A stretch of 64,000 nt of DNA from DASTFP01 sp963816855 (GCA_963816855.1 CAWFMA010000013.1:1-64000), one strand, 5' to 3'. Positions 1 through 9,382 are shown, counted from the stretch's first letter. Made by a program: numbers and translations. Notes: generated from the sequence alone by a model not told the origin.

Positions 1-134
1 CAACTCCACACACTGAAAGGCAAGCGACTAGCCTGGTGGTGCGCGCACACGAGTGAAAAATTTTGACAAAACCTAACCGGACGGCACCAATCTCCCACCT
101 CCCAAACCCGTTGCCGATCGCACTATGCTCATGA

Positions 135-1032
135 TCACTCGATAGGCATCATCGCTTTGAAGTAAGCTTCGAGAGCGTTGAAGGTGTTGTCGTCGAACGT
201 CGGGTGAGGCGGCATATGAGGACTTCGGATTCATTGAACGTGGATCGATTACATTTTTTTCTGAAATTATCCTTGGAGGTCACAGCCGCGCGGCAAGCTA
301 CCGCCAACGAGGGCAGCAGCCACATGCCCACCAGCGTTACCGAGATTGTGACAGGAAATACAACTGCCGATCACGATTTTCTGGCCTTTGACGACTTCCG
401 GATCGTTTCCGCTCTTCTTTGGCGTGAAACGACCCAGCGATTGGCTGAAGCTGGTCAGTTCAAGCGAGACGACTCCATACGGGATTCTTGGTTCTTCGAC
501 GTAGCCGTAGATCGTTTCCGTAGGGCTAAATGATTCGTGAACGACGCAGTAGGGTCCAAGCCTGTTTCCCTGCTCCGCATGCGGCCAGTCATCGGGCAGA
601 TTATCATCAAACTTCAGGAGAAGAATCGGTCGATGCCTGGCGATGTAATCACGATCGTAATATTGTTTGTATCTGTCCAAACAGTTCGCTCCGATCACAT
701 CAAAAGAAGCGTCAGCGCCGAATGCCTCGAAAAGATCGCTGATATAGACACCGGTGTAGGTTGCCGGTGTGTTTGTGTTCGGATCACGCTCGGTTTTCAC
801 GGTCACCGTCGGCAATGTGAGCAATTGATCGTAGCTGTAATAAACGGTCTTTGCCGGATTGCCTTGCGAATCAAGGGTGATCACTTCGAGATCCTGCCAG
901 TTCTGACGAGTCGCAGACGGTTGAAGGGATGCCGCATTCGAATGCATCGAGGAGTGCAATGACGACGAACACTCTGGCCAATGTCGAGCCGCTTGCCAAC
1001 CCTGCGAGGGCAACTAGAAAGCGCATTTTCAT
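135..1032 (-). pseudogene. Frameshifted sulfite-oxidase-like / cytochrome c protein
   Basis: The central frame (about 267-960) encodes a domain resembling the molybdopterin-binding oxidoreductase fold, followed by a haem c motif (CISCH, near 340). Both ends lie in other frames. A good ribosome site (GAGGAAAA) precedes an ATG at 1032 that encodes a signal peptide (MKMRFLVALAGLASGSTLA) in a different frame from the mature protein. The typical cytochrome c tail (MPPHPTFDDNTFNALEAYF) is in a third frame ending at 135, and the piece before it (DPRSMNPKSS) is in yet another frame. A run of seven T at 254-260 is one likely slip point. Several independent shifts argue for decay rather than one sequencing error. 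The intact ancestor would have been a periplasmic redox protein; its substrate cannot be told. Confidence 0.7.
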
Positions 1033-1334
1033 TTTTCCTCTCGGTTTAGGCTGGTGGTCGCCTAACGAACCTGCTCCGGGATTTCTCGTGTCGCCCTTTG
1101 GTCAACGGTCGTTAGACGACAAACTCAAGTGGACCGCTGGCTGTATCGAGTGTCAACAAGAAACAACTGGACAGTCATCTTCGGCTCCCTTGGATGGCGA
1201 CGGTGCTCGAAACCATCGTTCGCTTTAATGACTCGGGCGACCCTGCAACGTTTGGCCGGCGCGTTGGAACGGAACGCGATCCGAAGCTTGCATCCGCGGC
1301 CGTTAGAAGTTGGTGGCTTCGACAACTGGATTTA
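1033..1334. other. Intergenic, no gene recognised
   Basis: Only short overlapping frames without recognisable domains were found. The right end runs up to the stop of the small lipoprotein gene on the minus strand. Confidence 0.5.
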
Positions 1335-1505
1335 TCACATAGACCCTCCGCCCCCACCCCCACCGACTACAGGGGCTGTTTGCTGCTGGCGTTCCTGTTG
1401 TGCCTGCCACATGCGGGCCTCGCTCGCAGATTGGGGTTGATTCGCGGCGCATCCTAGGGCCATCAAACAGACTATCCCTACGAGCCCAATTGAGCGAAGG
1501 CTCAT
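1335..1505 (-). CDS. Small Gly-rich lipoprotein (56 aa)
   Basis: This short gene encodes a signal peptide with a lipobox (SIGLVGIVCLMALGC, Cys at residue 19), a Gln-rich middle (MWQAQQERQQQ) and a run of seven glycines near the C-terminus. The hydrophobic stretch followed by LMALGC is typical of lipoproteins processed by signal peptidase II, so the mature product should be anchored to the periplasmic face of the inner or outer membrane. No catalytic domain fits in the roughly 38 mature residues. No clear Shine-Dalgarno sequence precedes the ATG. The product is of unknown function. The call rests on the lipobox and on amino-acid composition that looks translated rather than random. Confidence 0.55.
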   Translation of the reverse strand: MSLRSIGLVGIVCLMALGCAANQPQSASEARMWQAQQERQQQTAPVVGGGGGGGSM

Positions 1506-1762
1506 AAAACAAGCGTAACAACGGCTGCCTCCGGCAACAAGAAATTAAAAGCCAACGCCTTTCGCCGGGTTCGTCCCTATCACGCAGGCGCCAAGGCGCC
1601 CAACCTTTTTAGGTTCTTTGCCGATCTTTTACAGGCATGCGCCGCGGCACGGCCCAACCGACTCAACTTCGCCAAGCGCGTGAGGATTTTGATCATCTAG
1701 AGAATCAACCTGAAGCAGCTTAGAACCAAAACGAGATTGCCCAAGAAACTGCGGAGCATGAG

Positions 1763-2191
1763 ATGAAGCTTAGACATCACATCAAAGGTTCGGCACTGCA
1801 GGCAGGACCGTTGATCTTAAAGAAGAGTTTATTGTCCTCCTTCGCTCTGTTTCCTAAAAATGGTTTGGCCTTAAAGCTTCTCAACAAACGGTTGAAACTG
1901 TTTCGCGGAGAAGACGGATGGTTTGCCAAAGGGCGGTTAGGTCAAGTCTGGGAGTACGGCATTGGCAAGCTTGGATTCACGGTCACTTCCGGGACGATGA
2001 TTTCCAGGGCGATGGAATCGGGATTCGTTCCGGCTCAGCGAGGAGATGGCGAAGCCAATTTCTCTTGTGATTGGAGCAAGGAGAACATCCAGAGGCTGAC
2101 TAGGTTGCTCAGGCTCCGAATCCGCAGGGGCTCGCCCGCTAGTAGCTTCCAAAAAGCTGTTCCAGCAGCGTCTGGGAGCCACCAGAATTGA
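1763..2191 (+). CDS. Hypothetical protein, 142 aa
   Basis: The frame is open for 142 codons. It has a basic N-terminal half (KLRHHIKGSALQAGPLILKK) and a middle part with a plausible globular composition (GRLGQVWEYGIGKLGFTVTS). No signal peptide, membrane segment or known motif was recognised. The C-terminal 25 residues are low-complexity and may be a read-through tail. It is flanked by intergenic DNA and is not part of an evident operon. It could be a gene or a chance frame in a decayed region. Confidence 0.35.
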   Translation: MKLRHHIKGSALQAGPLILKKSLLSSFALFPKNGLALKLLNKRLKLFRGEDGWFAKGRLGQVWEYGIGKLGFTVTSGTMISRAMESGFVPAQRGDGEANFSCDWSKENIQRLTRLLRLRIRRGSPASSFQKAVPAASGSHQN

Positions 2192-2370
2192 CGCCACTGC
2201 CGGGGAAGGTTGCCATCAAGGTCGAAGCTTCAGGATGAGATATTGTCTAGGCGATTTGGTCTCTAGGGCGATGTCTCTAATCAAATCGAGAATCACAGTT
2301 CGTCGGCGATCTACTGAACGCGACCCAAATACCAATTATTTAGACTCATGCACGTCTCTCTATTGAGCGC

Positions 2371-2727
2371 TTACTCAGCGGCCGTAAACTGCCGTTCTTT
2401 CAGCTTGGCCTTGGCAGCCAGCTGTCTGTAGTGGGCATACTCCGCTTGGCTGCCGAGATAGACGACACCGGCCTTCTCATCCTTGTAGGCGTATACTGTG
2501 CGTTCTTTCAGCGTGAGTTGATGGAGGTGGTAAGCCGGAAGTGCTTGATATGCTGCCTTCTGCTTCTCTGTCGTTGGCGTGCGTTCCCGGAAACCCGCTG
2601 ACTTAAGCAGCGATTCCTTGCTTGCGGGCGTCAGGCTGACGCAGCCGGCGAAACCCATGAGGCCGCAGACGGCAACGATCAGCGAGGCAAGCACGAGGTT
2701 GCAGATGCTTTCCTCTGTTTTTGACAA
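2371..2727 (-). CDS. Putative small lipoprotein, 118 aa
   Basis: The N-terminus has a hydrophobic helix (about residues 10-28) ending in GFAGC, a plausible lipobox with Cys at residue 29. The rest is polar and largely helical, and ends with a Lys/Glu-rich stretch (AAKAKLKERQFTAAE). The segment TVYAYKDEKAGVVYLGSQAEYAHYRQL reads like a small conserved domain, with an aromatic beta pair followed by a helix, as seen in short verrucomicrobial lipoproteins. No enzyme motif is present. It stands alone, with no same-strand partner nearby. Its function is unknown. Confidence 0.6.
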   Translation of the reverse strand: MSKTEESICNLVLASLIVAVCGLMGFAGCVSLTPASKESLLKSAGFRERTPTTEKQKAAYQALPAYHLHQLTLKERTVYAYKDEKAGVVYLGSQAEYAHYRQLAAKAKLKERQFTAAE

Positions 2728-3578
2728 GAATGCAATTTCATAACGACTCCTTATCTACTATTGCTAAGATCAGGGCAAGCTCTTTTGGGCTAGCGAGGGA
2801 ACCTTGCCAAAGCGCCTGTTGGCAGTCTCTACATCTAGCGGCCTCTTTGGCTTTGGAAGACAGAAATGGAAGCCCGTGGTGGGCTTTTTGATTCGCTGGC
2901 AGGAAACCGTCTGAAGAAGTGCGCGAGGGTGCGGACAACGCGCAAGTTGAGGCCAACGCTTGTGGCGTCAAATACCTCGGGCTGCAATTCGCTAGAGAAA
3001 ACTTGGCGAGTCGGTCCGAAATCTGATACACTCCAGATGTGAAAGAAGAAAGTGAAGCAAAAGATCCAGACCAAGAGGCTCGCGATCACCAACGTGGGGA
3101 AGATTCCTGAAAGCCGACGAAGATGGCGGCGTGGAGCAAGCCACCAGGGATCAGATGAGGATCGTAAGCAAGGCGAAGGACGACGCAAAGGACTCGCCGG
3201 ACTGGTGGCGCGATCGGCCCCGTGGATTTGACGCACTCGGCTTGCCCGATTTCTCCAGAGCAGAGCAGTCCTGATCGGCCATACGGATCTTCAATCGCCG
3301 ATTCGCAGAAGTTCCTGCCATTGGCGAAAGTCTCCTTGGAATCCCATGCTCTTGGCCACCTGAAAACTCGCGATGACGCACCGCTCTTGATCTGCTTGCC
3401 TCCCTATGGCCCCGGGCGGCTCGTCGCCAAGGTGTCCTTTAGCCGAACCGCCCGTGGCCAACTTACCCTATGTCATTATTTTCAACTTGCCGCGTCTCAT
3501 CTGCACTTCTGATCGTGTGACATTTATTTAACACAACCTCGGTTGTGACCTTGGGACCGCGCGCCGAAGGTCCAACCC
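2728..3578. other. Non-coding or decayed stretch
   Basis: No frame in this 850-bp stretch has a recognisable domain. Several overlapping frames of 75-130 codons exist on both strands, but their compositions (Arg/Ser/Pro-rich) look like random GC-rich translation. Confidence 0.4.
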
Positions 3579-4181
3579 GTGAACACCCCGCGAGCTAGTC
3601 TGAAACTCACCGCTACCGACTACTCCTTTTGGCTAGCCTCAGGGTTCCTCGCAGGCATGGCTGTCGTCGCTATTTACGGCGTCATGAGCCTTCGACCTTC
3701 GGTTTATCGCGACCAACTCTGCTGAAACTGGGCAGACCAACCGCGAAAAGAAATCCAAGACGACCGTTACGCTTGACAGCTTCTCTCCTTCGTTCCAAAA
3801 ACCTGTATGCTACTTCTCAGTGGCAGTCCAGGAAGAATCGGAGGGCTTGCCTACTCCCGCCGTGGAGAGCGAGGAAAGCCCGCCATACTTCATAGCAACG
3901 ATTTCGTTCTGCTGACTGACGGTATGAAATGTTGCATCGTCCGGATCGAGGACATTTCTCTTCTTGAAGCGTGTTTGAATTATACGCTCGTCCATTTCTT
4001 CGATGGCAGGCTTCTCATTCGGCGCACCCTCGGAGACTGCGAGCGCAGGCTAGACAACTCCACCTTCTTTCGCGCCAGCAGCTTTCTCGGAGGCAAACCG
4101 TTCTCTTCCGTGCGACACGAGGTCTCTGACAGCGGACTTCAAGCTCTGCAGGACATCCAGGAGATACGCGTTTGGCCGTAG
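3579..4181 (+). pseudogene. Remnant of membrane-anchored LytTR-type regulator
   Basis: A GTG-started frame (3579-3725) encodes one hydrophobic helix (YSFWLASGFLAGMAVVAIYG) and then stops. Coherent sequence continues in a second frame (about 3700-3900) and then a third (3807-4181). The third frame carries a good match to the first two-thirds of a LytTR DNA-binding domain: DFVLLTDG, IEDISLLEACLNYTLVHFFDG, LLIRRTLGDCERRL, FFRAS. After FFRAS the conserved RxxIIN segment is replaced by unrelated residues, although QEIRVWP resembles the later strand, and a stop follows. The parts suggest one ancestral gene that has lost frame at least twice. Whether the N-terminal helix and the LytTR domain were ever one protein is inference. 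Confidence 0.45.
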
Positions 4182-4592
4182 GATCGGCTCCCGCCTTGTT
4201 GAAGGACCCACCGCGGTTTTCGCTTCTTTAGCATTGATGGAGTAGTCGTCCCTGAAAAGTCAGCGGAGCAAGCAACAAGCCGGTCTATGGGTGAGGAAGG
4301 TGGAAAGATGGCGACCGAGAAAAGAAGGTTTTGCAGCAAAACCCGGTCGAATCGCGCACATGGCCGGCTTTACGCTGTAGCGGCCGAATTTGGCCGGCGC
4401 CCGGCGAACCGGTTAAGTTTCACCAGGCACCGCGGAAACAAAAACGAGGGAGGACGCTTCCTTCTGCGCGAAACTGGTCAAAAGCTTCGGCGCGATGCTT
4501 TGGAAACGAAACTTCGAAACGAGGGAGGAAAGTGAAAAAAATATGGAGTAGAATCGTACACCCCCGGCACTCGATCTATAGCGAGACAAACC
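4182..4592. other. Intergenic or decayed, no gene recognised
   Basis: Two overlapping Arg/Lys-rich frames of about 80-90 codons occur here, with no recognisable domain. The stretch lies between a regulator remnant and phage/plasmid-type remnants and is probably debris. Confidence 0.4.
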
Positions 4593-5103
4593 ATGCCTCA
4601 GCTTGATCCGCCAAAAGCTTGCAACTCAAGCGGCAAACGAACACGGCCAACGCAAGCCCAGACGCCTGTGACACCAGAGACACCTGATTCGGCAAATTCG
4701 TTGAATCCTTCGTCAACACGGCTGACACCACCACCCAGAGACACAGAGAATTCAGAAACGTCCCGGAAATCAGGTGTCACGGCACCCACCAAAAATGTTC
4801 CTCGCAATGACGAAACGCTTTTGACGCTCATCGACTCCGAACTCTTCAGCAACGGTCAGTCCACCTGGGAGGGGGGAGCCGAAGAGCTCCAGCGTAAACT
4901 GATCAAAGAAGGGAGCGCATGCGCCCGGGAAGCCCGCCAGCTTCTCACCTGGAATGGAGCGTGCGCGCGCCTTCTCGGCCGTCTTCATCGCGCCCATCCC
5001 GAGAGGATAGGTCGGATCCATCACCACCGCGCAAGGAAATGGCTGATTTATCCACCCTGGACCACCCGTGACGCCAGAGCCACCTGAAAAGTTCGCAGAA
5101 TGA
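4593..5103 (+). pseudogene. C-terminal remnant of phage/plasmid replication-type protein
   Basis: The N-terminal half is a Pro/Thr/Ser-rich linker (TPVTPETPDSANSLN). It is followed by a compact segment (LLTLIDSELFSNGQSTWEGG, AEELQRKLI, REARQLLTWNGACARLLGRL, HPERIGRI) that resembles the C-terminal helical domain found after primase or D5-type helicases in phages and integrated plasmids. After about 5030 the frame is lost: the expected Pro-rich ending (HPGPPVTPEPPEKFAE) is in another frame, stopping at 5103. The large catalytic part of such a protein is absent, so this is a fragment. The family assignment is from memory of the pattern and is moderate at best. Confidence 0.4.
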
Positions 5104-5116
5104 ACGGCGGCGCCAC

Positions 5117-5406
5117 ATGAAGCAAGGCCAGCGGGCGATGGTGGCCGCAAAGATCGCTCTTTCGAACAATTCGTCAGGGGCGCTGCAAAAACGCGAGCGT
5201 AGGAAGCGGATATGGAGAAGCTTCAACTAGTTCTCGAATACGGGAAAGATCTGGTTGATCAAGTCGTCGATGGAACGATGCCGCTCAATAAAGCTTACGA
5301 GGAAGCGCAGCGGCGTAAGAAGGAACTGCAAAGCGATGAGGCGAAACTGGCGCGGCTGCAAAACAGGCCGGTGTTGGTCAAGCTTATGTCGGCAATGCTG
5401 CGGTGA
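5117..5406 (+). pseudogene. ParB-like partition protein fragment, frameshifted
   Basis: An ATG at 5117 begins MKQGQRAMVAAKIALSN, which resembles the segment before the helix-turn-helix in ParB/StbB-like proteins. That frame stops near 5228. The following helices are in another frame (5212-5406): LVLEYGKDLVDQVVDGTMPL, NKAYEEAQRRKKEL, SDEAKLARLQNRP. This matches the usual order of the C-terminal part of small partition or excision proteins of plasmids and phages (DLVDQVLxGxMxLdeAYxxA). One shift plus a missing N-terminal nuclease-like domain makes it a remnant. It directly follows the replication-type remnant, as expected for a decayed plasmid or prophage module. Confidence 0.45.
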
Positions 5407-5778
5407 TTCTCAGAATATGCGCCGGATCATCGCCGATGTGGTCGTGGCGGGCAAGAGAGCCCAACTCTGACAATTTGGACCGGTGTAACAGAGAATATGG
5501 CTACACCTCTATTGTTACGCGGACTACATAATTACGTAGAATGCGTAACAACTAGGAGTCTCCCCGGCTCTCTGCCTGTGGGACCAGGCCCCCCGCTCTG
5601 CGCAGCGCCCGTTCTTTGGCGCGTTAGGTTTTCAGCCGAGTTGCCAATGTAATTTCTCCACGCACAGGACATCCGCAAACATTGCCGGATTTCGTTGGAG
5701 CTGTTATGATTTGGCGTTATGACAAAGGCTTTCTGAGCCATGCCAAATCCCGCAAGGCATTAAGAGTAAGTAACATAG
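5407..5778. other. Intergenic stretch with a large palindrome
   Basis: No gene is recognised. The stretch is locally AT-richer than its surroundings and contains the 36-bp interrupted palindrome listed separately. Confidence 0.5.
5514..5549. repeat. 36-bp interrupted palindrome
   Basis: The outer arms are GTTACGC (5514-5520) and GCGTAAC (5543-5549). The inner core CTACATAATTACGTAG (5524-5539) is itself nearly palindromic and has the same centre. Fourteen of 18 positions pair between the two halves. A further GTGTAAC lies just upstream at 5483-5489. The dyad is AT-rich in the middle and has no T-run after it, so it does not look like a terminator. A protein-binding site (partition, operator or recombination site) is possible because it follows the ParB-like remnant. 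Confidence 0.6.
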
Positions 5779-6426
5779 TTAGATAGGTGAATCGTTGGCA
5801 TCAGACCATTCCGGAAATTCGATTTCATGGAGCAGCTCTCCGCCGACAAGAAAGTAGGGGTTAAACTGGTAGCTTACGCCAAAGCTCTGCTCGAACGCGC
5901 CCTTCTGCTCGTTGTACAGTCCGTCCTCCTCACCCTCCCATTCGGACTCGAGGATCGCATTGTAGGCCACAACAATCGGCCCGAAATTCTTCTGAAGGAT
6001 TAACTTGCCCTCCAGCTCGAAATGCTTTGGCCCGGCCTTGAATTCCCCGTAAAGCGCAGATCCCAGGATGTCTTTCACGGGATTTGAAAGGCCATAGATT
6101 AATTCCACAGCCGAATCCTGAAACGCGGCATGGGCGCCCTCGTCACCCCCGGCTTTCGAATCGTTAACCTCCCAATTGGCGACGTATAGAGAAGCCTGAA
6201 ATCGATCAGTGACTCCATACTCAATCTCATGCCGGAATTCGACCTGGTTGCCCGACTCGCGACCATTCTTCCAGGTTGCCCAATTCTCAAGCTCCACCTC
6301 TCCTTTCGACGAGGTCGTCGATTCATAGACGAAGGTGAATCGGCGTTGACCGGCTTCCAGATCCGGTGCCCAGGCCACCACCCAAGAGAGCAAAACAAAC
6401 GCAAAGGCAGCATATTTTGGAGGCAT
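5779..6426 (-). CDS. Outer-membrane beta-barrel protein, C-terminally truncated
   Basis: The product begins with a signal peptide (YAAFAFVLLSWVVAWAPDLEAG). Alternating polar/hydrophobic strands typical of an outer-membrane porin-like barrel follow: FTFVYESTTS, VEFRHEIEYGVTDRFQASLYVANWEV, AVELIYGLSNP, GSALYGEFKAGPKHFELEGKLILQKNFGPIVVAYNAILESEWEG, SFGVSYQFNPYFLVGGELLHEIEF. Such barrels normally end in further strands and a terminal aromatic residue. Here the frame stops after SDANDSPI, about 40-60 residues early by family expectation. The upstream divergent region holds a perfect 15-bp palindrome. The truncated product may not fold, so this may be a pseudogene. Confidence 0.6.
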   Translation of the reverse strand: MPPKYAAFAFVLLSWVVAWAPDLEAGQRRFTFVYESTTSSKGEVELENWATWKNGRESGNQVEFRHEIEYGVTDRFQASLYVANWEVNDSKAGGDEGAHAAFQDSAVELIYGLSNPVKDILGSALYGEFKAGPKHFELEGKLILQKNFGPIVVAYNAILESEWEGEEDGLYNEQKGAFEQSFGVSYQFNPYFLVGGELLHEIEFPEWSDANDSPI

Positions 6427-6445
6427 AGTATGTAGAAGTAGCGAG

Positions 6446-6460
6446 TGAGACTCAGTCTCA
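6446..6460 (-). promoter_or_regulatory. Perfect 15-bp palindrome upstream of barrel gene
   Basis: TGAGACTCAGTCTCA is a perfect dyad 20 bp before the beta-barrel start codon. A TTGACA hexamer lies farther upstream on the same strand (about 6490-6495). The arrangement resembles an operator just downstream of a -35 element, though no good -10 hexamer is visible at the right distance. Confidence 0.35.
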
Positions 6461-6631
6461 TCTCCGTTTTCAGGAAAACAGCCCTTGCTGTCAATTTAAA
6501 AGTTTGAGCCAGCATGCTGAGCCCGGGTCTTCCATCGGCGCGGTTGAAATCGTCGAAACCTGGTTCGTGCTCCCGCTCACGGCCGGCATCCTTTTGACCT
6601 TTGCGCAAACGGGTTCGCCGAATGAAACGAA

Positions 6632-9382
6632 ATGGATGCTTGCACCACGTTGCGATTTCGGCCGATGAATATCCGAATGAATTCCACATCCAGCCCGGAA
6701 AGTGCGCCTTGGCATGCAGAGCCAATCGCAAAGGTCATCGAAAGGCTGGGAACGAATCAAGAGTCTGGATTGAAGCCCGACGAGGTCTCCGAGCGGCTGA
6801 AGAAACACGGACCCAACCGGCTGCCGACCGCGGGCAAGCGCGGCCCGCTCATGCGGTTCTTCATGCAGATCAACAACGTGCTCATCTATGTGCTTCTGGC
6901 CGCCGCGGTGGGAAAGGTCCTCCTTGGGGAATGGCTCGACGCATCGGTGATCCTGGGCGTGGTCATCATCAATGCTTTGCTCGGCTTCATCCAGGAAGGT
7001 AAAGCGGAGAAAGCGCTGGATTCGATCCGCAACATGCTTTCGGCCGAGGCCATGGCCGTGCGCGACGGGAAAACGCGCATGATCCCTGCCGAAGAACTGG
7101 TTCCCGGCGACGTCGTCCTGCTGCAATCCGGCGACAAGATCCCTGCCGACCTTCGCCTCTGCGAGGTCAAGAGCCTTCGCGTCGAGGAAGCGCCGCTGAC
7201 GGGCGAATCGGTCCCGGTCGATAAGATTGAGGAGGCCGTGGACCAAAAAGCGCAGATCGGCGATCGGAAGTGCATGGCCTACTCGGGCACGCTGGTCGTC
7301 TCCGGCCGCGCCAAGGGCATCGTTGCGGCCACCGGAGGAGACACCGAATTGGGGCATATCAACCAGATGCTCTCCGGCGTCAAGGCAATGGAAACTCCAC
7401 TGCTCCGGCAAATCGAGAAATTCGGCAAGATCCTCACCATTATAATCCTCATCGTTTGCGCGATCACCTACGCTTATGGTCGGCTCTTTCTGGACATCGG
7501 CTTTGTGGATATGTTCAAAGCCGTGGTCGGCGTGGCCGTGTCGGCCATTCCCGAGGGCCTTCCCGCCATTGTCACGATCACCCTGGCGATCGGCGTCCAG
7601 CGCATGGCCGGGCGTCACGCCATCATCCGCCGACTTCCCGCCGTCGAAACCCTTGGATCGGTCTCGCGGATTTGTTCCGACAAAACCGGCACGCTTACGC
7701 GCAATGAAATGGTGGTCGTCACCGTAGCGACCGCCGGGGCCTCTTACGAGGTGACCGGGGAGGGTTACTCACCGAAGGGAGAAGTCCTCGAAAGTGGCAA
7801 ACCCGCTGCCAAGGACCCCGTGGTGGAAAGCATGGCCCGCGCCGCTGTTCTCTGCAACGAATCCTCCATCCATGAGGAGGAGGGCGTCTGGAAACTTACG
7901 GGCGATCCAACCGAGGGCGCTTTACTTCCCTTCGCCGCAAAAGCAGGTCTCTCCGCCGAGGCTGAAACAACCGCCCTCCCGCGCACCAACATGATCCCCT
8001 TCGAGTCGGAGCACAAATTCATGGCCACGCTCCATGACTCGCTCCTTTTCGTCAAAGGCGCTCCCGACGTCATCATTAACTACTGCGACCGTCAGGAACT
8101 CTCCGACGGCACTCAGGCGCCTCTCGACCGTGCGTTCTGGGAAAAGAAAAACGAGGAAATCGCAATTAAAGGCCAGAGGGTGCTGGCACTGGCTTGGCTA
8201 AAAGATGCCAAAATCGACGAAGCCAGTTTCGATGCCCAGGGCCTCACCAAGGAACTCGTGCTCCTCGGCCTCGTCGGCATTATGGATCCGCCGCGCGATG
8301 AGGCCATAGCCGCCGTTAAGGAATGCCACCAGGGCGGCATCCGGGTGACCATGATCACCGGCGACCACGCCGTGACGGGGGCCAGCATCGCCAAGATGCT
8401 GGGTATCGGCGACGGCAAATCCTACGTCACCGGTCGCCAGATCGAGGAAATCGATGACGATGCCCTTGAGGCCAAGTGCCGCCGCATCGATGTCTTTGCC
8501 CGCACCAGCCCCGAGCACAAGCTGCGCCTTGTCCGCGCCATGCAGGCCTCCGGGCAAGTCGTGTCCATGACGGGCGATGGGGTCAACGATGCTCCTGCAC
8601 TCAAGCAGGCCGATGTGGGTGTCGCAATGGGCATCAAGGGCACGGAAGTTTCCAAGGAGGCGGCCGAGATGGTCCTCACCGACGACAACTTCGCCTCCAT
8701 CACTGCCGCCGTCCGCGAAGGCCGCACCGTTTACAACAACATCGAGAAGGCCATCCTTTTCATGCTTCCCACCAACGGCGGCCAGGCTCTGACAATCCTT
8801 GCGGCGATCTTCTTGGGCCTCGTGCTTCCGGTGACGCCCCCGCAGATCCTCTGGATCAATATGGTCAGCTCGGTGACTCTGGCCCTCGCAATCTCCTTCG
8901 AACCCCACGAGCGGGACGTCATGTCCCGGCCACCACGCGTGGCCAATCAACCTTTGCTAAATCGGTTCGGCATTTGGCGTATCGCCTTCATCTCGGTGCT
9001 GCTACTGGTCTTCACCTTCGGCACCTTCTACTGGCTGACCCATCATGGGGCGTCGGTGGAACTTGCCCGCACCGCCGCAGTAAATGCGATGGTCCTCGGA
9101 CAGGTCTTTTACCTCGTCAACAGCCGGTTCCTGCTGGAATCCTGCCTCTCGATCCGCGCCCTGATGGGCAACCCGCTCATTCCGGCGGCCATCGGCGGGG
9201 TCATCGTGCTCCAGGCGCTCTTCACCTACGCGCCCTTCATGCACCACATTTTCGGTAGCGAAAGCGTGCCGCTCTGGATCTGGAAATGGCTTCTACTCGG
9301 CGGCGTGGTGTTCTTCATCGTGGTCGAACTCGAGAAGGCCCTCGTCCGCTTGGTCTTTACGCAAGTCCCAAAGACCGCCTGA
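6632..9382 (+). CDS. P-type cation-transporting ATPase (P2 type)
   Basis: This inner-membrane ion pump is 916 residues long if the first ATG is used; ATGs at 6665 and 6677 are equally plausible starts. All hallmark motifs are intact: N-terminal cation-ATPase domain (about 26-95), actuator TGES (190-193), PEGLP in M4 (307-311), phosphorylation site DKTGT (350-354), KGAPD in the nucleotide domain, and hinge TGDGVNDAP (647-655). M5 reads LPTNGGQALTI and M6 WINMVSSVTLALAISFEP. These resemble the bacterial PacL/CtpF-like group rather than copper or heavy-metal pumps, since no CPC motif is present. Calcium is the usual suggestion for that group, but the ion cannot be fixed from motifs. It stands alone, divergent from the barrel gene. 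Confidence 0.9.
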   Translation: MDACTTLRFRPMNIRMNSTSSPESAPWHAEPIAKVIERLGTNQESGLKPDEVSERLKKHGPNRLPTAGKRGPLMRFFMQINNVLIYVLLAAAVGKVLLGEWLDASVILGVVIINALLGFIQEGKAEKALDSIRNMLSAEAMAVRDGKTRMIPAEELVPGDVVLLQSGDKIPADLRLCEVKSLRVEEAPLTGESVPVDKIEEAVDQKAQIGDRKCMAYSGTLVVSGRAKGIVAATGGDTELGHINQMLSGVKAMETPLLRQIEKFGKILTIIILIVCAITYAYGRLFLDIGFVDMFKAVVGVAVSAIPEGLPAIVTITLAIGVQRMAGRHAIIRRLPAVETLGSVSRICSDKTGTLTRNEMVVVTVATAGASYEVTGEGYSPKGEVLESGKPAAKDPVVESMARAAVLCNESSIHEEEGVWKLTGDPTEGALLPFAAKAGLSAEAETTALPRTNMIPFESEHKFMATLHDSLLFVKGAPDVIINYCDRQELSDGTQAPLDRAFWEKKNEEIAIKGQRVLALAWLKDAKIDEASFDAQGLTKELVLLGLVGIMDPPRDEAIAAVKECHQGGIRVTMITGDHAVTGASIAKMLGIGDGKSYVTGRQIEEIDDDALEAKCRRIDVFARTSPEHKLRLVRAMQASGQVVSMTGDGVNDAPALKQADVGVAMGIKGTEVSKEAAEMVLTDDNFASITAAVREGRTVYNNIEKAILFMLPTNGGQALTILAAIFLGLVLPVTPPQILWINMVSSVTLALAISFEPHERDVMSRPPRVANQPLLNRFGIWRIAFISVLLLVFTFGTFYWLTHHGASVELARTAAVNAMVLGQVFYLVNSRFLLESCLSIRALMGNPLIPAAIGGVIVLQALFTYAPFMHHIFGSESVPLWIWKWLLLGGVVFFIVVELEKALVRLVFTQVPKTA

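Noticed and set aside
5511..5549. Shared ATTGTTACG/TACGTAATT words with the DNA left of the integrase (about 59739-59752) as att sites
   Set aside because: Only about 9 bases are shared, which chance can explain; no longer repeat was seen.
6491..7618. Long minus-strand frame opposite the P-type ATPase
   Set aside because: Composition is His/Asp/Gly-rich antisense of conserved ATPase codons, with no own motif.
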